This document shows positions 33,175-42,200 of a stretch of 64,000 nucleotides of DNA, piece by piece. The stretch spans positions 86,359 to 150,358 of the forward strand of contig SUYO01000003.1 of assembly GCA_015060385.1 (NCBI GenBank). The letters are read 5' to 3'. The DNA is from Bacteroidales bacterium (lineage in GTDB: Bacteria > Bacteroidota > Bacteroidia > Bacteroidales > UBA932). Position 1 is the first letter of the stretch, and the number at the start of each line of letters is the position of its first letter. The notes under the pieces are model-generated. The model did no database searches. It was given only the letters and a program-made list of their open reading frames with translations, and was not told the origin of the DNA. The position numbers and the translations under genes are program-made.

Positions 33175-34138
33175 TTTTAAATGTTTCTTCCCACTCAGGT
33201 ACGAACTTATTGAGTTCCAGAACATGTTCAGCAGTCTCCTCCAGCAGCCATTTCGGAGTAGATGTCGCTCCGCATATTCCGACCTTGTCATCAGCTCTGA
33301 ACCACTCTCTCTTGATTTCCGCTGGCGAATCTATGTGGTATGTGCGGATGTTCAACGACTTGCAGAGATCGCAGAGAACCTTTCCGTTCGAGCTGGCCTT
33401 GCCCGCCACGAATATGATCATGTCATGTTCCAGAGCGAACCGGGACAGCCTTTCATGTCTTGTCGCGACCTGTGAACATATGGTGTCATGTACAGAAAGC
33501 ATCTGCCTGCCCTTGAACCTTTCTACAGAAAGCTCGTTGTAACGGGCCATCTTTTCTTCGAGCCTTGCGCAAAGATTCTTGTATTCGGCAGGGCTTTTTG
33601 TGGTCTGGCTGAAGACCTCTGTAGAAACGTCAAGCCTGATCATTCCGTCCTCGACAGCTTCTTCAAGCATCAGTACGTCTTCGACCACTATAGCTGTTCC
33701 GTCCGTCTGTCCTATAAGACCGAGAACTTCGGCATGACCGATCTTTCCGAAGATGATGATCTGTCCGCTGCCTTCCTTCTGCTGTCTCACATACGCTTCC
33801 TTGATGCGCTGCTGCAGCTTGAGCACCACTGGACAGGTACAGTCGATAACCTGGAATCCCAGGGTATCCGCACGCTCGTATGTCTGAGGCGGTTCTCCAT
33901 GAGCCCTGATCAGCAGGACCTCACCTTCGGCACTGACCATCTCATCGAAATCCTCCTTGTCGATGGTCACCAGACCCTTTCCCGAAAGTCTTTCAAGTTC
34001 GGAGTCATTATGCACTATGGCTCCAAGCGAGTACAGGCGTCTGTCGTCGCTGTTGTCCAGAAATTCTTCTGCCTTTCCGATGGCCCTTATCACTCCGGCG
34101 CAGAAGCCTGAGTTCTTGTCAATGTCAACAGTAATCAT
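33167..34138 (-). CDS. ispH: 4-hydroxy-3-methylbut-2-enyl diphosphate reductase
   Basis: This is the last enzyme of the MEP pathway; it reduces HMBPP to IPP and DMAPP with an iron-sulfur cluster. The product of 323 residues has Cys13 in GFCAGV, the central IDCTCPVV and VGICGATSTPKWL near the end, the three cluster ligands of the family, along with HGEPP. It lies 4 bases after cmk and shares its transcript, a common pairing in Bacteroidetes. Confidence 0.95.
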   Translation of the reverse strand: MITVDIDKNSGFCAGVIRAIGKAEEFLDNSDDRRLYSLGAIVHNDSELERLSGKGLVTIDKEDFDEMVSAEGEVLLIRAHGEPPQTYERADTLGFQVIDCTCPVVLKLQQRIKEAYVRQQKEGSGQIIIFGKIGHAEVLGLIGQTDGTAIVVEDVLMLEEAVEDGMIRLDVSTEVFSQTTKSPAEYKNLCARLEEKMARYNELSVERFKGRQMLSVHDTICSQVATRHERLSRFALEHDMIIFVAGKASSNGKVLCDLCKSLNIRTYHIDSPAEIKREWFRADDKVGICGATSTPKWLLEETAEHVLELNKFVPEWEETFKIL

Positions 34139-34142
34139 AAGA

Positions 34143-34823
34143 TCAGAGTCCGAAGCGTTCCTTGATGATGTTCTTGAGCCACTGGAGCTGCTCTTCCATT
34201 GTCATATGTGAGTTGTCCAGCACGATGGCGTCTTCTGCCTGAGTGAGGGGAGATACCTCTCTGTGTGAATCTATATAGTCTCTCTCCTGAAGATTCTTCA
34301 ACACTTCCTGAAGGTCTGTCTCCATGCCCTTGGCCCTCATCTCGTCAGCCCTTCTCTGTGCTCTCACGAGAGGGTCAGCGGTCATGAAGACCTTCAGCTG
34401 TGCATCAGGGAATACCGTGGTTCCGATGTCGCGTCCGTCCATCACTATCCTTCCGTTTCTGCCGAACTCGCGGAGTTTCCTGTCCACGAATGTGCGTACC
34501 TCAGCCACAGCGGCTATAGGGCTCACCTTTCCGGCCACTTCCATGGAACGGATTTCTTTTTCTATACATCTCTTGCCGATATATGTTCCATTCGGGCCGA
34601 AGTGAAGGTCAAGACCAGACAGTGCCTTGTCAAGTTCAGGCACATTAATTGTATTGTCGTCACCGATGTATCCGTTTTCGATGGCGAAAAGGGTGACACC
34701 TCTATAGAGGGCACCGGAATCCAAATACAGGAAGGAAAACTCCTTTGCGATGATTTTGGCAAATGAACTTTTGCCTGTGGACGAGTATCCGTCGATGGCG
34801 ATGATTATATCAGGTATCTGCAT
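34143..34823 (-). CDS. cmk: Cytidylate kinase
   Basis: It phosphorylates CMP and dCMP. The product of 226 residues has the P-loop GYSSTGKS at 12-19, the LDSGALYRGVTLF stretch of the CMP-binding domain, DGRDIGTTVFPDAQLKVFMTA and a lid rich in Arg (RAQRRADEMRAKG). A TATTTTTG -7 box on the minus strand lies at 34852-34859, 28 bases upstream. ispH follows in the same transcript. Confidence 0.95.
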   Translation of the reverse strand: MQIPDIIIAIDGYSSTGKSSFAKIIAKEFSFLYLDSGALYRGVTLFAIENGYIGDDNTINVPELDKALSGLDLHFGPNGTYIGKRCIEKEIRSMEVAGKVSPIAAVAEVRTFVDRKLREFGRNGRIVMDGRDIGTTVFPDAQLKVFMTADPLVRAQRRADEMRAKGMETDLQEVLKNLQERDYIDSHREVSPLTQAEDAIVLDNSHMTMEEQLQWLKNIIKERFGL

Positions 34824-34851
34824 CAGTACACATTAATGGTATATAACAAAG

Positions 34852-34859
34852 CAAAAATA
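34852..34859 (-). promoter_or_regulatory. -7 box TATTTTTG for cmk-ispH
   Basis: CAAAAATA on the plus strand, an exact TAnnTTTG on the minus strand. A -33 box is not clear. Confidence 0.45.
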
Positions 34860-34991
34860 TAAAATATTGTGTAAACTCCCAAAAATGTCGATATTTGTAG
34901 AGGTAACGTGGACATATCTTCATATTTCCGTACGACCTCCGATATATAGAAAAGTTGACAGACATCCGATAATGAACAAAAGGTAGAAGAT

Positions 34992-36140
34992 ATGAAGATT
35001 CTTATTATTGACGACGAAAGATCCATCCGCAATTCCCTGAAGGAGATCCTGGCAGACGAAGGCTATGATGTTGATGTTGCGGAAAACGGCGCACAGGGCT
35101 GTGCAATGGTTGACAAGGAAAAGTACAGCGTCATATTCTGTGACATAAAGATGCCGGAAATGGACGGCATGGAAGTCCTCGACCGTCTTGCTCAGATGGG
35201 AGTAGATTCTGCGGTGATAATGATTTCGGGACATGGAGACATCGATACTGCAGTGGAATGTATCAAGAGAGGTGCCTTCGACTTCATCCAGAAGCCGCTT
35301 GACCTTAACAGAATCCTCATCACGATCAAGAACGCCACAGAAAAGGTATCTCTCGTCAAGGAAACCAAGATTCTCAAGAAGAAAGTCTACGGACAGGAAA
35401 TGGTGGGAGAATCGCCTGCACTGATCCATGTGAAGGACATGATCGACAAGGTGGCTCCTACTGATGCCAGAGTGCTTATCGTGGGTTCTAACGGAACAGG
35501 AAAAGAACTTGTCGCAAGAAATCTTCATCAGAAAAGCCCGCGTTCTTCCGCACCATATATAGAGGTCAACTGTGCGGCCATTCCTTCCGAACTTATCGAA
35601 AGCGAACTTTTCGGACATGAAAAGGGAGCCTTCACATCTGCAATCAAGCAGCATAAAGGCAAGTTCGAGCAGGCCGATGGAGGAACCCTTTTCCTCGACG
35701 AGATCGGAGACATGTCCCTTGCTGCCCAGGCCAAGGTCCTCAGGGTACTTCAGGAAAAGAAGCTCTCAAGGGTAGGAAGCGACAAGGATATAGTTGTAGA
35801 TGTCAGAGTCCTGGCAGCTACCAACAAGAATCTTAAGGAAGAGATCGAGAAGGGCCATTTCAGAGAGGACCTCTACCATCGTCTCAGCGTGATCGTGATC
35901 AACATGCCGACGCTTGACGAACGCAAGTCTGACATTCCGCTTCTCGTAGAATATTTTATCGGGCAGATATGTTCGGAAACCGGCATGCAACCTCGTGAAG
36001 TCGACGCAGATGCGATGCAGCTTCTGGTTGACAAGACGTGGACTGGAAACATCAGAGAGCTTCGCAACGTTGTCGAGCGCCTTCTCATCCTTTCCGGCAC
36101 CCGCATAACAGCAGCCGATGTAAACGCATACGTTCTTTAG
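34992..36140 (+). CDS. Sigma-54 activator response regulator lacking a DNA-binding domain
   Basis: The product of 382 residues has a receiver domain at 1-118 with Asp51 in FCDIKMPEMDG as the phosphorylation site. The AAA+ sigma-54 interaction domain follows, with Walker A GSNGTGKE, the GAFTSA loop intact at 212-217, and FLDEIGDM as Walker B. The C-terminus stops at RITAADVNAYVL, directly after the AAA+ lid, so the Fis-type helix-turn-helix of NtrC is missing. Such forms are known, for example in Chlamydia, and act on sigma-54 polymerase without binding an enhancer. Its kinase is probably the NtrY-like protein at 39241. The gene is transcribed alone; a strong hairpin follows. Confidence 0.9.
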   Translation: MKILIIDDERSIRNSLKEILADEGYDVDVAENGAQGCAMVDKEKYSVIFCDIKMPEMDGMEVLDRLAQMGVDSAVIMISGHGDIDTAVECIKRGAFDFIQKPLDLNRILITIKNATEKVSLVKETKILKKKVYGQEMVGESPALIHVKDMIDKVAPTDARVLIVGSNGTGKELVARNLHQKSPRSSAPYIEVNCAAIPSELIESELFGHEKGAFTSAIKQHKGKFEQADGGTLFLDEIGDMSLAAQAKVLRVLQEKKLSRVGSDKDIVVDVRVLAATNKNLKEEIEKGHFREDLYHRLSVIVINMPTLDERKSDIPLLVEYFIGQICSETGMQPREVDADAMQLLVDKTWTGNIRELRNVVERLLILSGTRITAADVNAYVL

Positions 36141-36143
36141 GTT

Positions 36144-36235
36144 GCATCAAGTGCAGTTTTAAGGCAGAACCGCCCGCGATACCCTCGAATTTCGGGGTAT
36201 CGCGGGCGGTTTCCCTATGTTTTTGCACGCGATGC
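36144..36235. repeat. Second-type palindrome pair, copy A with an extra internal hairpin
   Basis: Outer arms GCATCAAGTGCA (36144-36155) and TGCACGCGATGC (36224-36235) pair at 10 of 12 positions. Inside is a separate perfect 15-base stem (36169-36183 with 36196-36210). That inner hairpin may end the response-regulator transcript. Copy B at 37173-37218 matches 36146-36164 and 36214-36235 but lacks the inner hairpin. Confidence 0.85.
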
Positions 36236-36253
36236 TGGAAATAGTTATCTTTG
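36221..36253 (+). promoter_or_regulatory. Promoter of the YccF gene, -33 box in the right arm of copy A
   Basis: TTTTG at 36221-36225, then exactly 20 bases, then TATCTTTG at 36246-36253. The ATG at 36259 lies 5 bases beyond the box, so the mRNA would be leaderless or nearly so. Confidence 0.6.
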
Positions 36254-36258
36254 CCAAC

Positions 36259-36627
36259 ATGAAATTTATAGGAAACATATTGTGGCTGCTCCTTGGCGGA
36301 CTTGTCATCAGCCTTTATTATGCAGTCATGGGACTGCTGTATTGCATCACGATCATCGGCATCCCTTTCGGACTTCAGCTGTTCAAGATGGCAGGTTTCG
36401 CGCTTTGGCCATTCGGTCATGACGTGCAGTCAGATACAAATGACGGCGGATGTCTTTCCATACTGATGAATGTCATCTGGATTCTTTGCGGAGGAATAGA
36501 GATAGCGATGCTCCATATAGCATTCGGAGTGTTCTGCTGTCTGACCATTATAGGAATTCCTTTCGGGATGCAGCACTTCAAGATGGCTCTTCTTGCTCTT
36601 GTCCCATTCGGCAAGAAGGTGTCTTAG
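36259..36627 (+). CDS. YccF domain membrane protein
   Basis: The product of 122 residues carries two repeats of the YccF domain, each with a hydrophobic helix and the motif TIIGIPFGLQ / TIIGIPFGMQ followed by WPFG or VPFG. This is the usual size of the family (E. coli YccF is 148 residues). It is an inner-membrane protein of unknown role. The start MKFIGNILWLL at 36259 was chosen because earlier codons overlap the promoter and the palindrome. Its stop abuts the stop of the convergent RAYT remnant. Confidence 0.88.
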   Translation: MKFIGNILWLLLGGLVISLYYAVMGLLYCITIIGIPFGLQLFKMAGFALWPFGHDVQSDTNDGGCLSILMNVIWILCGGIEIAMLHIAFGVFCCLTIIGIPFGMQHFKMALLALVPFGKKVS

Positions 36628-37068
36628 TCACACTATCTTTGCTACCATGTCAGGATCAAGACGGGTTACTCTGGCTATCTGCTTGACTCCTGCATTGAAA
36701 TTCCGTTTCAGCAGCAGGCATAATTTAAGACGCTGGTCCATTGAAAGCTGCACAATGGAATTCTTGCGGTATTGCTTAGCTATCAGTTCCTGCATCTGAG
36801 TAAGCAGTTCCTGATCGGTCAGGGTGACATTATCAGACATTCCCAATCTTATCTCAACGTCATTTTCAATTCTTTTAGCCAGAAGCATCATCAATCTTGA
36901 AGGATGCCTGAATGTCTTTTCTACGGCATCCACATCCACGTAACATGACGGAAGAATCATTCCTTCAGCATCAACCATATAGCTGTCTGGAAGCGCCACT
37001 CGGGATTTCAACAGACGGAAACGCTTTCTCTCGCTCATGTCATTCAGTCTCTCTCCAGTCCATGACTG
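36628..37068 (-). pseudogene. Remnant of a second RAYT (C-terminal half only)
   Basis: The frame encodes about 147 residues, of which 136 follow the first Met. It aligns with the C-terminal half of the intact RAYT at 12319: NDMSERKRF with KDMTIREKR, then AEGMILPSCYVDVDAVE with HDGMILPSCFCDIAAAE, and NAGVKQIARVTRLDPDMV with NASNRQIRSILKLEKDFV. The HUH domain is gone; upstream in frame comes a stop at 37069-37071. It may survive as a DNA-binding protein, since the helix-turn-helix-like end is intact, but a decaying copy is more likely. Confidence 0.7.
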
Positions 37069-37172
37069 CTAACATGATAATATCCCTTCATACTTTTTTT
37101 TGCCCCAAGATATGCATGTTCCTAGGAAAAACATGTCAATACTAAAAAACATTCATAAGATTTTTCAAATTT

Positions 37173-37218
37173 AATCAAGTGCAGTTTTAAGGTTTTCCTA
37201 TGATTTTGCACGCGATGC
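37173..37218. repeat. Second-type palindrome, copy B
   Basis: It shares the 19-base block ATCAAGTGCAGTTTTAAGG (37174-37192) with copy A and the 22-base right end (37197-37218) at 21 of 22 positions. Only 4 bases separate the blocks, against 49 in copy A. Both copies lie in the same orientation and bracket yccF plus the RAYT remnant. The rest of the gap from 37069 shows no gene. Confidence 0.85.
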
Positions 37219-37273
37219 CTGCAATGGTTCCGGGAAAATGGCTATCTTAGCGAAAGATAAGAGAAGATGACAT

Positions 37274-38050
37274 ATGTATAAGTTCATTTCATGGAATGTG
37301 AACGGCCTGAGGGCTGTGTGCGGCAAGGGCTTTGCCGATATCTTTACAGAACTGGATGCGGATTTCTTCTGTCTCCAGGAAACCAAGCTGCAGGAAGGTC
37401 AGATAGACCTTCAATTTCTCGGTTACCGGTCATACTGGAACTATGCGGACAAGAAGGGATATTCCGGAACAGCAATCTTTACAAGACATGAACCTGTCAG
37501 CGTAAGCTATGGCATCGGAATAGACGAACATGACCATGAAGGAAGGGTGATAACCCTGGAGATGGAGGATTTCTTCCTGGTGTGCGTGTATACTCCGAAT
37601 GCACAGGACGGTCTGAAGAGGCTGGACTACAGGATGAGGTGGGAGGATGACTTCAGAGCCTATCTGAAAGGGCTTGCGGTAAGGACAAACGCCAAGGGAG
37701 AGGCCATGGGAGTGATCGTCTGCGGAGACCTCAATGTGGCCCATAACGAGATAGACCTGAAGAATCCTAAGTCAAACCGCATGAATCCGGGATTCACGGA
37801 TCAGGAGCGCGGTCAGTTTACCAACCTTCTCGGTGCAGGTTTCATAGATACGTTCAGATTCTTCTATCCGGACCAGACAGATATCTATTCATGGTGGTCA
37901 TATCGTTTCCAGGCCCGTCAGAAGAATGTCGGCTGGCGTATCGACTATTTTGTGACTTCGGAAAATCTCAGGGACCGTCTTGCTGATGCAAGGATACATA
38001 CGGAAATTTACGGTTCGGACCATTGTCCGGTAGAACTGACGCTGAAGTAG
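37274..38050 (+). CDS. xth: Exodeoxyribonuclease III (AP endonuclease)
   Basis: It cuts at abasic sites and removes 3' blocking groups in base-excision repair. The product of 258 residues has the ExoA motifs [18 protein letters not shown] (metal Glu), [27 protein letters not shown] and the final GSDHCPVEL with the catalytic His. It is close to B. subtilis ExoA in form and length. A strong terminator follows. Confidence 0.96.
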   Translation: MYKFISWNVNGLRAVCGKGFADIFTELDADFFCLQETKLQEGQIDLQFLGYRSYWNYADKKGYSGTAIFTRHEPVSVSYGIGIDEHDHEGRVITLEMEDFFLVCVYTPNAQDGLKRLDYRMRWEDDFRAYLKGLAVRTNAKGEAMGVIVCGDLNVAHNEIDLKNPKSNRMNPGFTDQERGQFTNLLGAGFIDTFRFFYPDQTDIYSWWSYRFQARQKNVGWRIDYFVTSENLRDRLADARIHTEIYGSDHCPVELTLK

Positions 38051-38074
38051 GCTGCCGCGTTGCCAGGCTACCGG

Positions 38075-38120
38075 AACTGACGAAAGAAGGCTGCCGGACG
38101 GCAGCCTTCTTTCGTCAGTT
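38075..38120. terminator. Bidirectional terminator between xth and the DUF4783 gene
   Basis: Two 22-base arms (38075-38096 and 38099-38120) are perfectly complementary, with A-rich and T-rich portions (GAAAGAAGG and CCTTCTTTC). The right arm includes the stop codon of the convergent gene, so termination and coding overlap. Confidence 0.85.
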
Positions 38121-38528
38121 CATGCGCTCTATCTTCAGATGCTGGATCTTGTAGTCCGTGTCGGTGTAGTTGACGAATATAGTGACGACAAACATCTCTC
38201 CTCCGGCATTCAACGTGCCCAGAGCATATTTCTTGTTGGAGCGTCCTGCCCTGTGGGTGATTTCAAAGGAACGCGGGGTATATGACCTGAAGAACGACTT
38301 CATGATCTGTTTTGCCTGATTCCGGCTCGAGTCATTGGAGTTTGCGAATATGGTCACCTCCAGGTTGTCGGAGAACCATGCGGAAAGTTTTTCCGCATCT
38401 CCCGTAGCCAGATATTTTGAAATCGGATTGAACACATCGTAGCTGCTGTCCTGTGCAGAGAGGTCTGCATGATGCACGAAGACGGCCAGAGCTGCGGCCA
38501 ATATCCCTATTAATCTTTTGTTTGACAT
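38115..38528 (-). CDS. DUF4783 family exported protein
   Basis: The product of 137 residues has a signal peptide (MSNKRLIGILAAALAVFVHH...LSAQ) and a single small domain with ISKYLATGDAEKLSAWFSDN, which matches the DUF4783 family of Bacteroidetes, an NTF2-like fold of unknown role in the periplasm. The start at 38528 was chosen over 38624 because the signal peptide begins there. A TATATTTG -7 box on the minus strand lies at 38551-38558, within two copies of AGCCGTGCAAA. Confidence 0.8.
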   Translation of the reverse strand: MSNKRLIGILAAALAVFVHHADLSAQDSSYDVFNPISKYLATGDAEKLSAWFSDNLEVTIFANSNDSSRNQAKQIMKSFFRSYTPRSFEITHRAGRSNKKYALGTLNAGGEMFVVTIFVNYTDTDYKIQHLKIERMN

Positions 38529-38596
38529 AAATCTACCTTGAAAAGCCGTGCAAATATACTGCAAATTTCGAGCCGTGCAAAATGATTCTTTTTTAC

Positions 38597-38604
38597 TATA
38601 TTTG
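38597..38604 (+). promoter_or_regulatory. -7 box TATATTTG for rlmH
   Basis: It is an exact TAnnTTTG, but the ATG is 160 bases downstream, so the leader would be long and would contain the repeat at 38667-38697. Confidence 0.4.
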
Positions 38605-38666
38605 TACAATCTTGGCTTTTGCAAGTGCGAAAGTACTTTGTTTTTGAGACCTTCAGGTCGATAGTA

Positions 38667-38697
38667 AGTCCCCTTTCCGAGAAAGGGGATTTAGGGG
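38667..38697. repeat. AGTCCCCTTTCC palindrome upstream of rlmH
   Basis: CCCCTTTC and GAAAGGGG form a hairpin with a short loop, followed by ATTTAGGGG. Elements of this look are widespread in Bacteroidetes genomes. It lies 67 bases before the rlmH ATG. Confidence 0.6.
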
Positions 38698-38764
38698 AAA
38701 GGTAACGTGAATACAGAAAGTGCGGTGGGAAAAACTTGAGTTTGTACAATTATTGCAGTATGAA

Positions 38765-39238
38765 ATGAAGATCACATTACTGACGGTCGGAAAGACCGAC
38801 AAGGACTGGGTGAGACAGGGAATGGATATATATGTTTCAAGACTGAAGCATTATATTCCGTTTTCTGTTGTGGAGATACCCGAACTGAAGAATGTATCCG
38901 CATTGACAAAGGATCAGATCAAGGTACGTGAAGGCGAACTTATCCTGAGGCAGGTAAAGCCGACGGACGATCTCATCCTTCTGGACGAAAGAGGCAAGGA
39001 ATATACTTCGGTGGAACTGGCAAAGGTGATTCAGGACAAGATTTCATATGCGGGAAAGGATATGACATACGTCATAGGCGGAGCATATGGATTTTCAGAG
39101 GCAGTATACCAGAGAGCCAATTCGAAGATATCGCTTTCCAGAATGACCTTTTCCCACCAGATGGTAAGGGCGATCTTTGTGGAGCAGATTTACAGGGCAT
39201 TCACCATCATGAAAGGTGAACCCTACCACCATGAATAA
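38765..39238 (+). CDS. rlmH: 23S rRNA pseudouridine-1915 N3-methyltransferase
   Basis: It methylates pseudouridine 1915 in helix 69 of 23S rRNA, in the assembled ribosome. The product is 157 residues, exactly the family length, with the SPOUT knot at the end: VIGGAYGFSEAVY, SLSRMTFSHQMVR and IYRAFTIMKGEPYHH. The start MKITLLTVGK at 38765 is the family start; earlier Met codons belong to the leader. The kinase gene follows after 2 bases. Confidence 0.96.
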   Translation: MKITLLTVGKTDKDWVRQGMDIYVSRLKHYIPFSVVEIPELKNVSALTKDQIKVREGELILRQVKPTDDLILLDERGKEYTSVELAKVIQDKISYAGKDMTYVIGGAYGFSEAVYQRANSKISLSRMTFSHQMVRAIFVEQIYRAFTIMKGEPYHHE

Positions 39239-39240
39239 CG

Positions 39241-42200
39241 ATGAGAAACAATATTTTCATAACAAGGAGACTTCCTCTGATCATTCTTTTTCTGGCTTTT
39301 GCGCTGTTCATGCTTTCGATGGTAGGAAACAGCGGAGAGATAGAATCTGCAGAAATCGCAGAGAGGGCTACAGACAGACTTGAGAAGAGGCTGGCCAACC
39401 TGGATACCTATGCGTATGCTGCATTGGAACGCCATGACGACGGATGTCTGGAAGGACTTCCGGAGGATATGGTCATCTACATTTACCAGAACGATTCCCT
39501 TAAATTCTGGAGCAATCAGTTTCCCATCATCAACGACGACATAAGCCGCAGGCTTACCGTACAGAGACTCACCAGCTACAGTAACCGTCTGTCTTCCCCT
39601 CTCACTGATGTAACTGAGACTGTTTCATATATGAACCTCGGTCCGAAATGGTATGTGATCAAACTTATACCGGGAGGCGGCAACACGAAGATAATAGCTG
39701 CAGTAGAGGTCAAGAACAATCTCATCGCAGAAATCAGCAGTGCCGATAACGGAACAAATCCATATCTTAAGATAGGTGGCAGATATACCGTCTCACCGAT
39801 AACGACCAGCATCGGTTCACCGGTCATAATTGATGGTGTCCCCCTGTTCAAGGTCCTTTACGACACCGACCAGACCTCTCATTTTTTTGATAATTCATTA
39901 CTGAGATGGACGGCGCTTCTGTTGCTTGCGATAGCTACCATGCTGTTCCTTTTCGGTCACAGGTCCTTCAAGGTGTTCTTCATGACCTTGGCGTCCCTTA
40001 CTGCGCTGGCGATAGTCGCATATTTCTGGGAAGTCCAGATGAGCACCTCTATCGAACTCTTCTCTCCTACGCTTTATGCTGACGGACAGATATTGTTTTC
40101 GCTTGGAGCGCTTCTGCTGATCAACAGTTACCTTACCCTGCTCCATGTGAGCTTCTACATGATGAGGGAGAAGATCGCCGAGCTCATCCGCACAAATAAA
40201 AGGTACCGCAGAAGAAATCTTACGATATATGGAATCATATGCCTGCTGGCAATAGTCGGCACATTCATATACACGCATGCAACCCTGAAGAGTCTCATCC
40301 TTAACTCGAACATCAGCCTTGAGCTGTACAGGGAGAACAATCATGTACATTATACGATCCTGGTATATCTTTCTTATACCGGTCTCCTTTTCTGTCTCAT
40401 GCTTGTGATCCAGTCCGCCCAGCCGGTGATAAGAGAAATCACAGGCTTCCGGTACAATGTCTTCAAGGCAAGGAATCTGGCCATATTTGCTTTCTGCTGC
40501 TCACTATACTTCACATTCAATGCAGCGACATTGGGCTTCCGCAAGGAACAGGACAGAGTTACCGTTTGGGCCAACCGTCTTGCTGTCGAGAGGGACCTCG
40601 GCCTTGAGATTCAGCTCAGGAGCGTAGAAGATGCAATAGCTTCAGACCAGCTGATAGCAGCACTCACGAGGTTGGACAATACCCAGTCCATGATCCTGAG
40701 CAGAATTTCGGAATACCATCTCACAAGGACCAGACAGGGATATAATATCAGCGTGATGATGTTCCGCGACAATGACAGGAACGGTCTCGCATACTTCAAC
40801 AACATACTCAGGTCCGGAATACCTATTGCGGCAGGTTCCAACTTCCTTTTCCTGACAGACAGCAACGGAAGAAGCCGTTATGTCGGAGCATTTGCATATT
40901 ACTCCCAGGAAGACGGCCTTGCCAGGGTGCTCGTGGAGCTTGAGCCGGAATCCAACAGGGAAGACAGAGGATACTACAGCATCCTCGGGCGTTTCTCAAA
41001 TCCTGGAGACATAAACATTCCGACCCTGTATTCTTATGCCAGATATGCTTCCGGCAAGCTTACTTCATACAAGGGAAACTATCCTTATCCTACGATATAT
41101 TCGGGAGACGCGGGCGAGCTTGAGGAAGATAATGAAGAGGTGCTGCGCACCAACGGACATGTACATTTCCTCCATCTTGTGGGAGACGGGGAGATGATCA
41201 TAATATCCCGTCCTCAAAGAGGTGTGATGGTGTATTTCATATCCTTCTCTTACCTTTTCCTCGGTCTATGCGCCATGCTGTACTTCTTCAGGAAGAGGGA
41301 TGAAAAGAAGGTGACGTTCAAGAGGAACTACTTCAGGGCAAGGATAAACATAATACTTTTCGTATCCTCGTTCATGATTCTTGTCAGCATGACGGTGATC
41401 AGCGTCCTGTTCGTCTACAAGAGGAACCAGGTCAACATGCAGAGCCTCATGTCCACAAAGATCAATACCATCCAGGCCCTTATCGAGAACCGGGTAAGAC
41501 AGGCTGAATCATGGCAGGACCTCAGAGGTCAGGAATTCTCATCTGTACTGGAAAACATAGGAAATACCACCAAGTCCGACATCACCCTCTACTCGCCTGA
41601 GGGAAAGGTCTTCGTTTCGACAACTCCCGAAGTCTTCGACAAGATGATCATAGGAAGCAGGATCGACCAGGAAGCCTTCCATAACATCTGCCACATGAAC
41701 CAGAGGTTCTTCATCCAGAGGGAAACGATTGACGACTACAGCTACTGGTCTATGTATGCGCCTGTATTCAATGACCAGGGAGAGATGATCGCCATAATCA
41801 GCTCTCCTTATACGGACCAGAACTATGACTTCCGCAGGGAAGCGTTCTTCCATGCGGCTATGATCGTAAACCTGTTCCTCCTGCTGCTTATCGGAACCCT
41901 CCTGTTCAGCACAAGGGAGGTGAACTCCATGTTCTCTCCTCTTCTGGAGATGGGTAAGAAGATGAATGTGGCCGACGTACATAATCTTGAGTACATCATA
42001 TATAAGGGAGATGACGAGATCTCGTCGCTTGTGGATGCATACAACCGTATGGTCCATGACCTTTCGGACTCCACCAGGCAGCTCGCCCAGGCTGAAAGAG
42101 ACAAGGCGTGGAGCCAGATGGCCCGTCAGGTGGCGCATGAGATCAAGAACCCTCTTACGCCTATAAAGCTCCAGCTCCAGAGGCTCATCAGGATGAAGGC

